54,337 nucleotides of DNA from Phycisphaerales bacterium (GCA_020352215.1 CP070675.1:3740258-3794594), one strand, 5' to 3'. Numbered from the stretch's first letter, positions 33,051 to 42,082 are shown. Program-made: numbers and translations. Notes: a model not told the origin generated them from the letters alone.

Positions 33051-35660
33051 GGTTAGCAATCGGTTGAAATAGTGCCAAGCCCAGGACTTGGAGCCGTCCG
33101 GGCGTATCAGCCAAAAGCCCTTGACGGCGTCATTGCTCTGCACGGCGGGCTTGGCCTTTAGGTCCTTCAGCTCGTTGCAGTATAGTTGCCAGTAGACAAC
33201 ATAGGGACATCCCCAATCCAGCGCGGTCTTGACTGCGTTCGGAATGGCCTTTTGGATCTGTTCGGCTGTGTACTGATTCTCCGGCATGCCGAATTCACCA
33301 AGGTACACGTTGCGATCGCCGAAGTCCGGGCTGTCCGGCATGTTCGCCGCAATGAAGTCCAACGCCTCGCGGAGCACGTTAGAGTCTTGATGGCGAGCCG
33401 TTGCCGCATCCCAGGCCGAGTATGATACCAAATCTAAGTTCGTGTGCGGCAAAACCTTGTTCACCAAGCCGGGCCTGCCCGCCTCCATAGAGCTGACAAC
33501 GCGGTTCACCTCGGCCGCGTGATAAACCCGGACCCCATGCCGACCGACCTCTTGCGTGGCCTGATTGACGCCTGCCTGCCGCGCGTTGAGCCAATCTATC
33601 ATGCCGCTTATCGCCGTTGGAGTCGGATCGGCATTCCTATCGAAGCTGCCGCGAATCAGCCAGTCACCTTCCCAATGCTGCAAGACAAACGTCTTGCCCG
33701 TTTCCCCGTACGTGGTCAACAGGTGTTTGGCAAGCTCGTAGAACTGTCGCTGCTCATCCAGTTTCTGCTGCTCGGTCATGCCGTTCCTGAAGTAGGCGTC
33801 ACCTCGGCCCCGCGAAAAGCACATCATAATGTAGGTGCTGAAGGGCTTATCGAAAAGCTCGCGAAAATACGGCGACTCAGCAGTGTCAACCAGACTGTCA
33901 GCGTCCGGCCATTTGGAATTGAAGGGATATGAGCCTTGCAGGTTGTGAAACCAAACTTTTATCACCCGCGAGCCTAAGGCCAAGATCTGATCCGCCCCCT
34001 CATTCAGAAAGTCCTTGTCCGTGAGGTGATATTTGCCGGCAACGTGTGTCACTCCGAGGACATCTCTGATATCGCGGGCCTGTTGTGAGCTGTCCAACAA
34101 CGCCCGGGCAGCGTCGAGTACACTGTCGGTGCTGCCAATGAAGTCTGTGGGAATCGGCTCGACGATGATGTCGGGCTGGATACCATTACCGTCGTACAGT
34201 TTTCCATTCGGCTGAAAGGATGCCATCGAGGATAAGCTGATCCTAATTTGGCAGTTGGACAGGCGATAGTCCTCGTAGCAACCGCTCCCGCCACCGCTGG
34301 GCAGGCCCACTAATGTAACGTTCTCGCAGCCTTTGAAAGCCCCGAGAAAAATGTCACAGGCGCTGAAATTCCACCGGTCCATCAGAATCACCACCGGCTT
34401 GTCGTAATGATAGTAGTCCTCGCCGCCGGCTGGACTGATAACAAAGTAGTGCCACTCGCTGAACTCGCCTTTCGGCAGCGGCCACTCGGGCTGGAAGGTA
34501 GCGGCAAACTGCTCGACCGCCGCTCGCTCAGCCTTGGACCACTGCGGGGACGAGGCCGGATAGAGATACCGTGCTTCAAACTGCTCTTTGCGGTCCCTGG
34601 TGCCCAGACGGTATGCGGCAACATTAACGACGCGAGGCAAGTCGCTCGCGGCCATGAAGAACGGAAGGAGCACTCGCAGCGGGGCGCGACTGCCGCCGGA
34701 GTTCTTTCTAATGTCGATGACGAGCCCGTTTGTGTCCTTGAAGCGATTCATCGTCTCGACCAACTCGTCCAGGAACTCAGGCTTGTGGTCCATGAATGGG
34801 CCTATCCGGAAATACCCTATATTGGTGGGCAGAACACAGCTTTCCCGGCGGGGCCAGAAACCGTATACGGGGCCTTCTTCCGCAAGTGGAGGTTCGACCT
34901 GTTTGCTCATGGAACCATCAGCCGATTCCAGCTCAACCGCTATGCTCGCAGACTCGCTTAGGCCGAGCTCCTCGCGTAGACACTCAACATACCGGAGGGT
35001 TCGTATCGTATGGTATCGTGCGTACTGCGGGGAGCCGTCGGCGACATACTGACCGGCAGCTTCGAGCCATGCACTCACGGGCAGACCATCCATCGCTCGC
35101 AGATATGGAAAATCAGGGTCAACAAACCCGGAGCGATCGGGCTTGAAAGCCACCAGCCGGCCGCCTGATTCTTCGACCAGAAATGGTGAAAAGTGTGAAC
35201 ACAACGATCTCGGGTGAACGCTCGAGCTGGCTACGCGACTGTGCCCGTCACCGAACAGGGCGATGAACTTCGTCAGTTGCAGGGCCAAGTCCCGGCGGCT
35301 GATGCCGTCGCCCAGCGCGCTTCGGATGGTATCCAGCGCGGCTCTATAGTCCGCACCCTTCAGCTTAAGGTACGAATAACGGTTTTCCAGCAACCATTCG
35401 AGTTCGTCCAGGTCATCCTCCGCTTCTTTCCTGCTCAACCAATGATCGGCAGGAGAATCAAACTGGAGTCTCCGTGTTAAGCAGCGAAACTCCTCGGAAG
35501 GCGCATCGGCGTGTTCGCGATTGACCCGCTCAGGCCGCAGGCTGTGCCGGTAGCATAAGCCGACTGCTGCCAAGACCGCCAGACCAAGCAACACATACCA
35601 AAGATATCTGGTGATTCTTCCCTTCGCTTTGGGACCAAGCGCGGTCATTGACATACTCAC
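33039..35660 (-). CDS. S41 peptidase fused to glycoside-hydrolase-like barrel
   Basis: 873 residues. A membrane helix (about 18-36) is followed by an S41 (C-terminal processing/tricorn type) region to about residue 520: FIALFGDGHSRV, NGLVIDIRKNSGGSRAPL, and the nucleophile candidate Ser433 in RWNFSACDIFLGAFKG followed by VGLPSGGGSG. From about 525 a second domain looks like a TIM-barrel glycosidase: VIKVWFHNLQG, E664 in QHWEGDW as acid/base candidate, E789 in YLGEFGMPEN as nucleophile candidate, WGCPYVVYWQLYCNE. I cannot name the GH family. Start GTG 35660 overlaps the hemL stop by GTGA; ATG 35654 is an alternative. It converges on the rhamnosidase, suggesting a glycan or glycoprotein degradation role. 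Confidence 0.75.
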   Translation of the reverse strand: MSMSMTALGPKAKGRITRYLWYVLLGLAVLAAVGLCYRHSLRPERVNREHADAPSEEFRCLTRRLQFDSPADHWLSRKEAEDDLDELEWLLENRYSYLKLKGADYRAALDTIRSALGDGISRRDLALQLTKFIALFGDGHSRVASSSVHPRSLCSHFSPFLVEESGGRLVAFKPDRSGFVDPDFPYLRAMDGLPVSAWLEAAGQYVADGSPQYARYHTIRTLRYVECLREELGLSESASIAVELESADGSMSKQVEPPLAEEGPVYGFWPRRESCVLPTNIGYFRIGPFMDHKPEFLDELVETMNRFKDTNGLVIDIRKNSGGSRAPLRVLLPFFMAASDLPRVVNVAAYRLGTRDRKEQFEARYLYPASSPQWSKAERAAVEQFAATFQPEWPLPKGEFSEWHYFVISPAGGEDYYHYDKPVVILMDRWNFSACDIFLGAFKGCENVTLVGLPSGGGSGCYEDYRLSNCQIRISLSSMASFQPNGKLYDGNGIQPDIIVEPIPTDFIGSTDSVLDAARALLDSSQQARDIRDVLGVTHVAGKYHLTDKDFLNEGADQILALGSRVIKVWFHNLQGSYPFNSKWPDADSLVDTAESPYFRELFDKPFSTYIMMCFSRGRGDAYFRNGMTEQQKLDEQRQFYELAKHLLTTYGETGKTFVLQHWEGDWLIRGSFDRNADPTPTAISGMIDWLNARQAGVNQATQEVGRHGVRVYHAAEVNRVVSSMEAGRPGLVNKVLPHTNLDLVSYSAWDAATARHQDSNVLREALDFIAANMPDSPDFGDRNVYLGEFGMPENQYTAEQIQKAIPNAVKTALDWGCPYVVYWQLYCNELKDLKAKPAVQSNDAVKGFWLIRPDGSKSWAWHYFNRLLTSVR

Positions 35661-36958
35661 GTTCTGATTTCGAGGAAACTCTTCTTGGCAGCTTCGATGG
35701 TCTTTTCGATATCGCTCTCGCTGTGAGCCAGCGAGACGAACATTGCTTCGTAGGCGCTGGGGGCAAGGTACACGCCGTGACTGAGCATCTCGGCGAAGAA
35801 CTTCTTGAAGCGTCCAATGTCGGTCGATTGGACGTCGGCAAAACTTCTAACGGGGCGATCGGTGAAGAAACAGCTCATAATTGAGCCGATGCGGTTGATT
35901 ACTGTCTCGACGCCGGCCTGCTCGGCAGCCTCGGCCAAGCCCTTCTCCAGCACAGATGCCGATGACTCCAACCGACGGTAGCAGTCTTTCTCTGCCAACA
36001 CCTCCAACGTTGCGTTAGCCGCCGCAGTCGCAATTGGGTTGCCGCTAAGTGTTCCCGCCTGGTAGACCGGCCCCAAAGGAGCCAGCAAATCCATTATGTC
36101 GGCACTAGCGCCGAACGCGGCGGTGGGCAAGCCGCCCCCGATTATCTTGCCGAGGCAGGTGATATCGGCGCTTATGCCGAAAAGCTCCTGCGCGCCGCCA
36201 AACGCGACGCGAAAACCGCTAATGACCTCGTCAAATATCAGGAGCACCTCGTTTTCGTCGCACAACGAACGGAGCGTCGAAAGGTATCCGTCAACGGGCG
36301 GCACCACGCCCATGTTTGCCGCAACGGGCTCGACCAGTATGGCTGCAATCTCGCCCTTGTGCTTGTCAAAAACGGTCTTGGCCGCCTCGGCATCGTTGTA
36401 CGGCAATACTACAGTCAGGCCCGCAAGCGCACCGGGCACGCCTGAGCTCGAGGGCGTGCCTCTTTCGGCCAAGCCGGAGCCCGCGGCCACAAGCAGTGAA
36501 TCGCTGTGGCCGTGATAGCAGCCGACCATTTTGACTATCAGGTCCCTCTTTGTGTACGCGCGTGCGAGCCGGATGGCGGTCATTACCGCCTCGGTGCCGC
36601 TGCTCACAAGCCGGACTTTTTCCATCGAGCCGAACGCACCGAGGATCTTCTTCGCCAGCGCGGTTTCGGCCAACGTCGGTGCTCCGAAAGAGGTCCCCTT
36701 CTGGGCCGCGGACTGAATTGCCTCCAATACCCTCGGGTGGGCGTGGCCCAGTATCATCGGCCCCCAGGAGCCTACGTAATCGATGTACTCGTTGCCGTCA
36801 ATGTCGTAGACCTTCGAGCCCTTCGCCGAGTCGATAAAGACAGGGTCAACGCCGACGCCGCCAAACGCCCTAACCGGCGAATTGACACCGCCAGGCATAT
36901 ACCTGCCGGCCTCGACAAACGCTTCGGAAGATTTCGTATGTCCGTTGTGTTCGTCCAT
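35657..36958 (-). CDS. hemL: Glutamate-1-semialdehyde 2,1-aminomutase
   Basis: Converts glutamate-1-semialdehyde to 5-aminolevulinate, first committed intermediate of tetrapyrroles (haem, sirohaem and the corrinoid used by AcsCD). 433 residues from the ATG at 36958. Signatures: YMPGGVNSPVRAF, VRLVSSGTEAVMTAIRLAR, GCYHGHSD, IFDEVISGFR, and the PLP lysine K271 in ITCLGKIIGGGLP. No strong ribosome binding site precedes the start; a TTG at 36967 is also in frame. It overlaps the S41 fusion gene by 4 bp although no functional link is evident. Confidence 0.95.
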   Translation of the reverse strand: MDEHNGHTKSSEAFVEAGRYMPGGVNSPVRAFGGVGVDPVFIDSAKGSKVYDIDGNEYIDYVGSWGPMILGHAHPRVLEAIQSAAQKGTSFGAPTLAETALAKKILGAFGSMEKVRLVSSGTEAVMTAIRLARAYTKRDLIVKMVGCYHGHSDSLLVAAGSGLAERGTPSSSGVPGALAGLTVVLPYNDAEAAKTVFDKHKGEIAAILVEPVAANMGVVPPVDGYLSTLRSLCDENEVLLIFDEVISGFRVAFGGAQELFGISADITCLGKIIGGGLPTAAFGASADIMDLLAPLGPVYQAGTLSGNPIATAAANATLEVLAEKDCYRRLESSASVLEKGLAEAAEQAGVETVINRIGSIMSCFFTDRPVRSFADVQSTDIGRFKKFFAEMLSHGVYLAPSAYEAMFVSLAHSESDIEKTIEAAKKSFLEIRT

Positions 36959-37159
36959 AATCGGCAATCATAGACACGTTGGTCGCGAAGTTCAACCGGT
37001 TTTTGCGTGTCTGCGCCCCGTTTCACCAATCCACTATTTTTCTTGCAAAGCTCAAATGCCCGCCTATACTCTACGCTTTCAAGATTCGGCAATTAAGCCT
37101 GGGTCGGTTCCTACGACCCAAGATACTGCCGGACGATGACGGCAAATTGGAGCACAGAT

Positions 37160-39403
37160 ATGAATCTGGTTAAGTGGTTTCGAAAGAACAACAAGAAGGT
37201 TATGGCCGTCGTGGTCGTAGTGATCATGATCGGCTTCATAGGAGGTTCGGCGCTGCCGTACCTGTTTCGGGGAACCGGCGGATTACACAAGGCCGTGGCA
37301 TATTTCGCCGACGGCGAGAAAATCACCCCCAACAAGCGAAACATTGCGCGTCGAGAGCTGGATTTGCTGAGGATGCTCCGGGCAGGTGATCTGCTGAGGT
37401 CGCAGGATCTGCGTGGGATGGCGCTGAGCGAGTTGCTGTTCTCCGAGGGTAGAGGCTCGCCCATGTTGATCAATCGCATCAAACAAATGATACGAGAAAA
37501 CCAGCTCAGAGTCAGCGACGCGCAAATCAACGACCTCTACCAGCGCCAAATGCCGAGCGACATATGCTGGCTGCTGCTGAACCATGAAGTCGAGCAGGCG
37601 GGGGTAAGGGTCGCAAACGAGGAGGTAGGCAAGCTGCTCAGCCGAGTAATACCCCAAATGTTCAATGGTCAGAGTTACTCGCAGCTCATAGGGTCAATAG
37701 TGAATCGGCAAGGCGTTCCTCAGGAGCAGATACTGGCGACTTACGGCAAGCTGCTGGCCGTGTGGCAGTATGCCCTGATGGTTTCATCGAACCAGGACGT
37801 TACGAACTCGCAGATCAGGCACATGGCCAGTTGGGAAAATGAGACAGTCAATGCCGAATTGGTGAGGCTCGACGCTGCGGTGTTTGCTCGGATCCTGCCG
37901 GAGACTGAAGCCGAGCCCAGCGAAGATCAGATATCAGCACATTTCGACAAATACAAGCAATTCTTCGCCGGTGAGGTAAGCGAGCAGAACCCGTACGGTT
38001 TTGGCTACAAGTTAGCGGATAGGGTTCGGCTGGAATACATGGCTATCAAACTCAGTGACGTGTCGCCGACTGTCAGTCCGCCTACGGCCGAAGAATGTGA
38101 GCAGTACTACGAGAGGAATAGAGAACGGCTTTTCACCCAACAAGTTCCTGCAGATCCTTTGGACCCCAACTCAGAGCGTGTCCCGCAAACAAGAAGCTAC
38201 GCCGAGGTCGCGAGCGTGGTTAGAGAGCAACTTCTTCGCAACAAGATAAACTCCAAGGCCGACCAGATACTAATCGAGGCCAAGAATCGCACCGAGCCGG
38301 CACTGGAGACTCTGGATGCCGAGGCAGGCAAGCCCACAACCGAGCAGATCAAGAAGCTGGCCGGCGACTACGCTGCGACATCTGTCCAACTCGGCGAAGA
38401 GTACAAGATAAAGATATATACCGGGCAGACAGGGATGCTCAGCTCAGTTGAGATGCAGACAGATAAACACCTTGGCAGACTCATCGTAATGAGTCAGCAA
38501 TTCAATCCCGTTAGGCTCAGTCAGATTGTGTTCTCGGTGGATGAACTGACGGAGGACGAACCTGTCTCCTTTGACACACAAAAGCCCCGAATGTACGAGA
38601 ACATTGGTCCGGCCAAAGACATGATGGCCGAAATGGGCCGAGACCTGTCAGGGCTGGTAGTCGCGATTCTTCGCGTGGTGGATGTCGCCAAGGCCTCGGA
38701 ACCGGAAAGCTTGGACCAGACGTTCAGCACGCGGACGCTCGAACTCGGGCAAGAAGATGAGGATAAGAGCGATACGACTTATTCCGTCAGGGAAAAAGTG
38801 ACCAAGGACATCAAGAATCTCGCGGCACTGGATGCCACAAGAGGCAAGGCCGAGGAGCTTATCGCTCTGGCGGCACAGGACGGGTGGGAAAACGCGCTTG
38901 GTCAATTCAACAAGTTGTATGGCGAACAGGCCAAGCAGGACCCGAATGACGACCCCAACGCATTCAAGATGGAGAACCTAACGGGTCTGCGGAGAATATC
39001 AAGAGGGCAATTGGCTACGTTACAGGCGCATAGCGCCGGCGATCCGTCGCAGGCCGTCCTGACCAGAGAGGCAAAGGCGGAACAACAGTTCATAGAGCAA
39101 CTCTATTCACTCGTTCCGCTGGACAGTAACAGTGTCGAGAACCTGCCTCTGATTATGGAGTTTAAGCCGAACATGAGCTTATATTGCCTTAAGCACCTTT
39201 CGGTCGAGCGTCTCGGACAGGAGCAATACGAAAAGCTCAAGGCGGTACGCCTGTACAGAGAAGACCAGGTTCAATCCCAAAGCCTGGCACTTGTCCACTT
39301 CAATCCTGAGAACATAGTGAAGCGCATGAACCTCAGGTCCGCCAGCGAATCAGAAAAGCCTGCAGACGCTAATGCAACCACACAGGCCAAGGAGGCTTCG
39401 TAA
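37160..39403 (+). CDS. SurA/PpiD-like membrane-anchored periplasmic chaperone
   Basis: 747 residues from the ATG at 37160 (GGAG upstream; 37136 lacks a site). One N-terminal helix (about 13-35) after a basic stretch (KWFRKNNKK) anchors a long soluble part, as in PpiD. Helical SurA_N-like segments follow (SPMLINRIKQMIRENQLRVSDAQINDLYQ, and later SYAEVASVVREQLLRNKINSKADQILIEAKN, which resembles the end of a SurA/PpiC unit). I cannot find a convincing rotamase domain, so it may be a chaperone only. The tail is Ala/Glu-rich. Its stop overlaps the next gene's start (TAATG), and the three genes to 40057 form an operon. Confidence 0.7.
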   Translation: MNLVKWFRKNNKKVMAVVVVVIMIGFIGGSALPYLFRGTGGLHKAVAYFADGEKITPNKRNIARRELDLLRMLRAGDLLRSQDLRGMALSELLFSEGRGSPMLINRIKQMIRENQLRVSDAQINDLYQRQMPSDICWLLLNHEVEQAGVRVANEEVGKLLSRVIPQMFNGQSYSQLIGSIVNRQGVPQEQILATYGKLLAVWQYALMVSSNQDVTNSQIRHMASWENETVNAELVRLDAAVFARILPETEAEPSEDQISAHFDKYKQFFAGEVSEQNPYGFGYKLADRVRLEYMAIKLSDVSPTVSPPTAEECEQYYERNRERLFTQQVPADPLDPNSERVPQTRSYAEVASVVREQLLRNKINSKADQILIEAKNRTEPALETLDAEAGKPTTEQIKKLAGDYAATSVQLGEEYKIKIYTGQTGMLSSVEMQTDKHLGRLIVMSQQFNPVRLSQIVFSVDELTEDEPVSFDTQKPRMYENIGPAKDMMAEMGRDLSGLVVAILRVVDVAKASEPESLDQTFSTRTLELGQEDEDKSDTTYSVREKVTKDIKNLAALDATRGKAEELIALAAQDGWENALGQFNKLYGEQAKQDPNDDPNAFKMENLTGLRRISRGQLATLQAHSAGDPSQAVLTREAKAEQQFIEQLYSLVPLDSNSVENLPLIMEFKPNMSLYCLKHLSVERLGQEQYEKLKAVRLYREDQVQSQSLALVHFNPENIVKRMNLRSASESEKPADANATTQAKEAS

Positions 39404-39804
39404 TGGCGCAGCGTTCGAAAGAAAGCCACACGCTGTTTTTGTTAGCCGTCGGGCTATTGGCCTGGCTGGTGCCCGGCGCGGGCCATTTCCTGCTCAACCA
39501 AAAGAAACGGGCGGCAATCATATTCATAACGATCGTCGTAACGTTCTGCATAGGGTTGTACGTGGGCTCAATCGGAGTTATTGACCCTGTCGGAGCAAAA
39601 CCGTGGTATGTCGCACAGATCATGAATTCGCCGGCGATCGTGGTATTGGAACGCCTGAGCACGGCGGGAAGCTACCCCGTCTATGGCAGGGCGAATGAAA
39701 TCGGGCAAATATATACGAGTATCACCGGCTTGCTTAATCTTTTGTGCATTGTAAACGCGGTATATGTGGCTCATTTGCGCGGAAGTGAAACGACCGGAGG
39801 ATAG
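39403..39804 (+). CDS. DUF6677-like small membrane protein
   Basis: 133 residues. Helices at about 10-33 (LFLLAVGLLAWLVPGAGHFLL), 36-58 and 105-125. The opening WLVPGAGHFLLNQKKRA resembles the small family annotated DUF6677 in planctomycetes, where proteins are co-encoded with periplasmic chaperones; this is from memory. The start overlaps the stop of the chaperone gene by one base. Function unknown. Confidence 0.65.
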   Translation: MAQRSKESHTLFLLAVGLLAWLVPGAGHFLLNQKKRAAIIFITIVVTFCIGLYVGSIGVIDPVGAKPWYVAQIMNSPAIVVLERLSTAGSYPVYGRANEIGQIYTSITGLLNLLCIVNAVYVAHLRGSETTGG

Positions 39805-39805
39805 A

Positions 39806-40057
39806 ATGTTCGCAGCGGCTGCCCTGATAACGGCTACCTTCACTACACCCGAAAGAATCGGGACCGATCCGCAATCCGTACTGTGGTTGCTGCCGCTTGC
39901 GGCGGCGATAGCCGTGGTCTACAAGGCCACCAAGGTCTCAAAGATCAAGGCGATCGCCTTTGCGAGAGAATCGGTCGTTCTCTTCGGTTCGATCATTATA
40001 TTCATGGCCACAACTGCGTTGGTTCTCTTTGCGCTGGCATGGCTCATCGTAGAGTAG
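39806..40057 (+). CDS. Small membrane protein, 83 residues
   Basis: The ATG at 39806 is preceded by GGAGG at 39796-39800, which overlaps the end of the upstream gene, so the two are probably coupled. Three hydrophobic stretches are visible (SVLWLLPLAAAIAVVY; ESVVLFGSIIIFMATTALVLFALAWLIV, which may be two helices). No family recognised. It converges on the RNase III gene with 21 bp between stops. Confidence 0.7.
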   Translation: MFAAAALITATFTTPERIGTDPQSVLWLLPLAAAIAVVYKATKVSKIKAIAFARESVVLFGSIIIFMATTALVLFALAWLIVE

Positions 40058-40078
40058 TGGCGCGGCGAGATCTTGGGG

Positions 40079-40801
40079 TCACTTGTCTGAGCCGCTGTCT
40101 TCATGCGTCAAGGGCTTCTCGAGCACACCCAATTCTATCAGGGCATTGAGGGCGGCTTTCTGCTCTGCTTCCTTCTTGTTCGGGCCCCAGGCACTCGGGA
40201 AGCGGCGTTCCGCGACGATCACCTCGGATTCAAAGCACTTGTTGTGGTCGGGCCCTTTCTCATCAAGCAGCACGTATACCGGCGTAGTGTTGGCCTGCTC
40301 TTGGGCGTACTGCTGCAGCAGAGACTTATAGTTGCCATGCGCCTGTTCCGAATTGGCCGCATCAATCAATGAAGCGAAATTCTTCAGGACAAAGCGACGG
40401 GCAGCATCGAATCCACCATCGACATAGATTGCAGCGATCACGGCCTCCAGAAGGCCGGCGGGAAGAGATGACGGCAAGGCGCGGACCGAAGCCATACCCT
40501 TGCCGACTTTCAGGAATTTCTCCAGACCAAGCCCGTCGGCGACCTGAGCGCAGATTCCACGAGAAACAAGCATGCTCTTGATCTTGGTCAAGTCTCCCTC
40601 AAGATGGCCGGAAAATCGCTCGAAGAGACTCTGGCAAATAACCACAGAGAGAACGGCGTCGCCCAGGAACTCCAGCCTTTCATTGCTCAGGAGGCGGTCG
40701 TCTACCGCCGAAGAATGGGTGAATGCCCGAATCAAGACGCTGGGGTCGGAGAATTTGTGATCGATTATCTGCTCGACCTGCTGCAGGGTATCTTTGTCCA
40801 T
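40079..40801 (-). CDS. rnc: Ribonuclease III
   Basis: Cleaves double-stranded RNA in rRNA and mRNA processing. 240 residues: the catalytic signature N40-E-R-L-E-F-L-G-D-A-V at 40-50, the second acidic site in LLEAVIAAIYVDGG, and a C-terminal double-stranded RNA-binding domain (NYKSLLQQYAQEQANTTPVYVLLDEKGPDHNKCFESEV to EAEQKAALNALIELG). AGGA lies about 12 bases before the ATG. A promoter candidate and a leader hairpin lie upstream. Confidence 0.96.
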   Translation of the reverse strand: MDKDTLQQVEQIIDHKFSDPSVLIRAFTHSSAVDDRLLSNERLEFLGDAVLSVVICQSLFERFSGHLEGDLTKIKSMLVSRGICAQVADGLGLEKFLKVGKGMASVRALPSSLPAGLLEAVIAAIYVDGGFDAARRFVLKNFASLIDAANSEQAHGNYKSLLQQYAQEQANTTPVYVLLDEKGPDHNKCFESEVIVAERRFPSAWGPNKKEAEQKAALNALIELGVLEKPLTHEDSGSDK

Positions 40802-40883
40802 CCAGTTGTATCCTACTCTTGGCGCCCCTCTAATCCCGCTCGATGGGGACCGGAGCCCGTAGTGAAACCTTGCGAGCAGATTA

Positions 40884-40911
40884 CGAACACCGCTGAGGGC
40901 AGCGGTTTTCG
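40884..40911 (-). promoter_or_regulatory. Stem-loop in the leader of rnc
   Basis: ACCGCT (40889-40894) pairs with AGCGGT (40901-40906) across a 6-nt loop; CGAA (40884-40887) and TTCG (40908-40911) extend the stem to ten pairs with one mismatch. It would lie about 25-50 nt into the transcript from the promoter at 40941-40970. It might be a self-cleavage site, as the rnc leader is in E. coli, but the stem is short for an RNase III substrate. Confidence 0.4.
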
Positions 40912-40940
40912 TAGCCCACTCAACACGGAAAAGTCACACA

Positions 40941-40970
40941 ATGTTACCCCAAACATACGTTTGTTGTCAA
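40941..40970 (-). promoter_or_regulatory. Putative promoter of rnc
   Basis: Minus strand: perfect TTGACA (40970-40965), 18-bp spacer, TAACAT (40946-40941, four of six). CAAAC/GTTTG arms separated by four bases lie inside the spacer and could bind a regulator. Start point expected near 40934. Confidence 0.45.
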
Positions 40971-41013
40971 GGTTCTTGTTGGGATGACCGCGCAGTACAT
41001 CCCAGGACGCCAC

Positions 41014-41349
41014 TTAGCCCACCATTTGCAGGCTGGCCAGGGCAACAAACTTGTCGTCGGCCATCTCAAAAATCCCATCAAGCCCTGTTACCGTAAAGAT
41101 GCCCTTGGTTGCGGGAGCTACCCCACAAAAGACAAGACGATGTCCGCAGTCGCCCAATAGCTTGCGCAACTTCAGTAGCTTTGAAAGGCTCGAAGAGGTT
41201 ATGATATCGATGCTGGAAAAGTCAATTACAACATCACAGTCGCCCCTGTCCCGGACAGTTCCAGTCACGGTCTTGAGTTCGTCGCCCATCTCCGGTTCTT
41301 GAGGAAGATCAACAAGAATGATATCCTCAGACCAATCTTGAATTCCCAT
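41014..41349 (-). CDS. STAS-domain protein, anti-sigma factor antagonist type
   Basis: 111 residues from the ATG at 41349, which has AAGGAG upstream. A single STAS fold: GDCDVVIDFSSIDIITSSSLSKLLKLRKLL carries the switch helix with Ser residues where SpoIIAA-type proteins are phosphorylated, then HRLVFCGVAPATKGIFTVTGL. Probably binds an anti-sigma factor or kinase; no kinase gene is adjacent, so the partner is elsewhere. A terminator-like element lies about 80 bp upstream of its start. Confidence 0.85.
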   Translation of the reverse strand: MGIQDWSEDIILVDLPQEPEMGDELKTVTGTVRDRGDCDVVIDFSSIDIITSSSLSKLLKLRKLLGDCGHRLVFCGVAPATKGIFTVTGLDGIFEMADDKFVALASLQMVG

Positions 41350-41426
41350 CGCACATCTCCTTCTTAACTTGACATCGCAACTTGCCTTCAAACGCCTTAT
41401 CGACATGGAGCGGGGCGAGGTTAAAC

Positions 41427-41457
41427 AAAAAAACGGCCGCTGCACTACCTGTCGGCC
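41427..41457 (-). terminator. Intrinsic terminator-like hairpin upstream of the STAS gene
   Basis: On the minus strand GGCCG (41457-41453) pairs with CGGCC (41439-41435) and is followed by G and a run of seven T (41433-41427). It points in the direction of the STAS gene and ends about 78 bp before its ATG. It could end a short RNA or act as an attenuator in the STAS leader. Confidence 0.5.
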
Positions 41458-41486
41458 TGCGGCGAAGACCCATAAGAATCGCCCTT

Positions 41487-41492
41487 ATTATA
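41487..41492 (-). promoter_or_regulatory. Consensus -10 box before the short terminated segment
   Basis: A perfect TATAAT on the minus strand at 41492-41487, without a recognisable -35. Together with the terminator at 41427-41457 it would define a transcript of only about 55 nt. The rest of the 358-bp gap between the membrane protein gene (41708) and the STAS gene holds no credible gene. Confidence 0.3.
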
Positions 41493-41707
41493 TTTGTGGG
41501 TATGTTCTTGATGGCTACTCAGCGGCGGGAGGTAAAAATTTTGTTTCGGCCGAAATACTCGGCGGCGTGTTGATTGGCAGTATGTTCGCACAAACACACG
41601 GCGAATGCGTCCCGGCACCGATTCAATGCAGATAGACTGACTCCAAACAGATCGATGCTGAGCACCGTGAGCAGCGAACCTCACGGCGGGAGGCCTTCAA
41701 GACCCAA

Positions 41708-42082
41708 TCACTTCTCAGGCTGCTTCATGTGAGTCATCATCTCGTTGATGCGCCATTCGATTGCCGAGAGAATCCAAAACTTGAAGTGATTGACGCGCAT
41801 CATACAGTGTATCAGGTAGATGATTTTCACCGACAGGGCCACCGTTGTCAGCTCGATCATCAACAGTCGCCACTTATCGCCGCCAATGATTGAGACTACA
41901 ACGGAGACTATGATTATGACTATGAATATGGCATTGACGAGCTTTGTGCGGAACCTTGGCACACCTCCAATGCCACCAATGATGGTCCTGACCCGCTCCT
42001 TTTCCTTCTCAAAACTCTCTAATGCCTGCTTCAGATCATTGATTTCATTCTCAAGTTTGCGGTCGTTCTCGTCCATAGACAT
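41708..42082 (-). CDS. Small membrane protein with N-terminal coiled coil
   Basis: 124 residues. Residues 1-35 are charged and likely coiled coil (DENDRKLENEINDLKQALESFEKEKERV), followed by helices at about 46-66 (LVNAIFIVIIIVSVVVSIIGG) and 70-92. Not recognised. A soluble basic tail ends the protein. Isolated between two gaps on the minus strand. Confidence 0.65.
   Translation of the reverse strand: MSMDENDRKLENEINDLKQALESFEKEKERVRTIIGGIGGVPRFRTKLVNAIFIVIIIVSVVVSIIGGDKWRLLMIELTTVALSVKIIYLIHCMMRVNHFKFWILSAIEWRINEMMTHMKQPEK

Noticed and set aside
41369..41635. 88-codon plus-strand frame in the STAS upstream gap
   Set aside because: No ribosome binding site, runs through the terminator hairpin, and the peptide has no recognisable feature.
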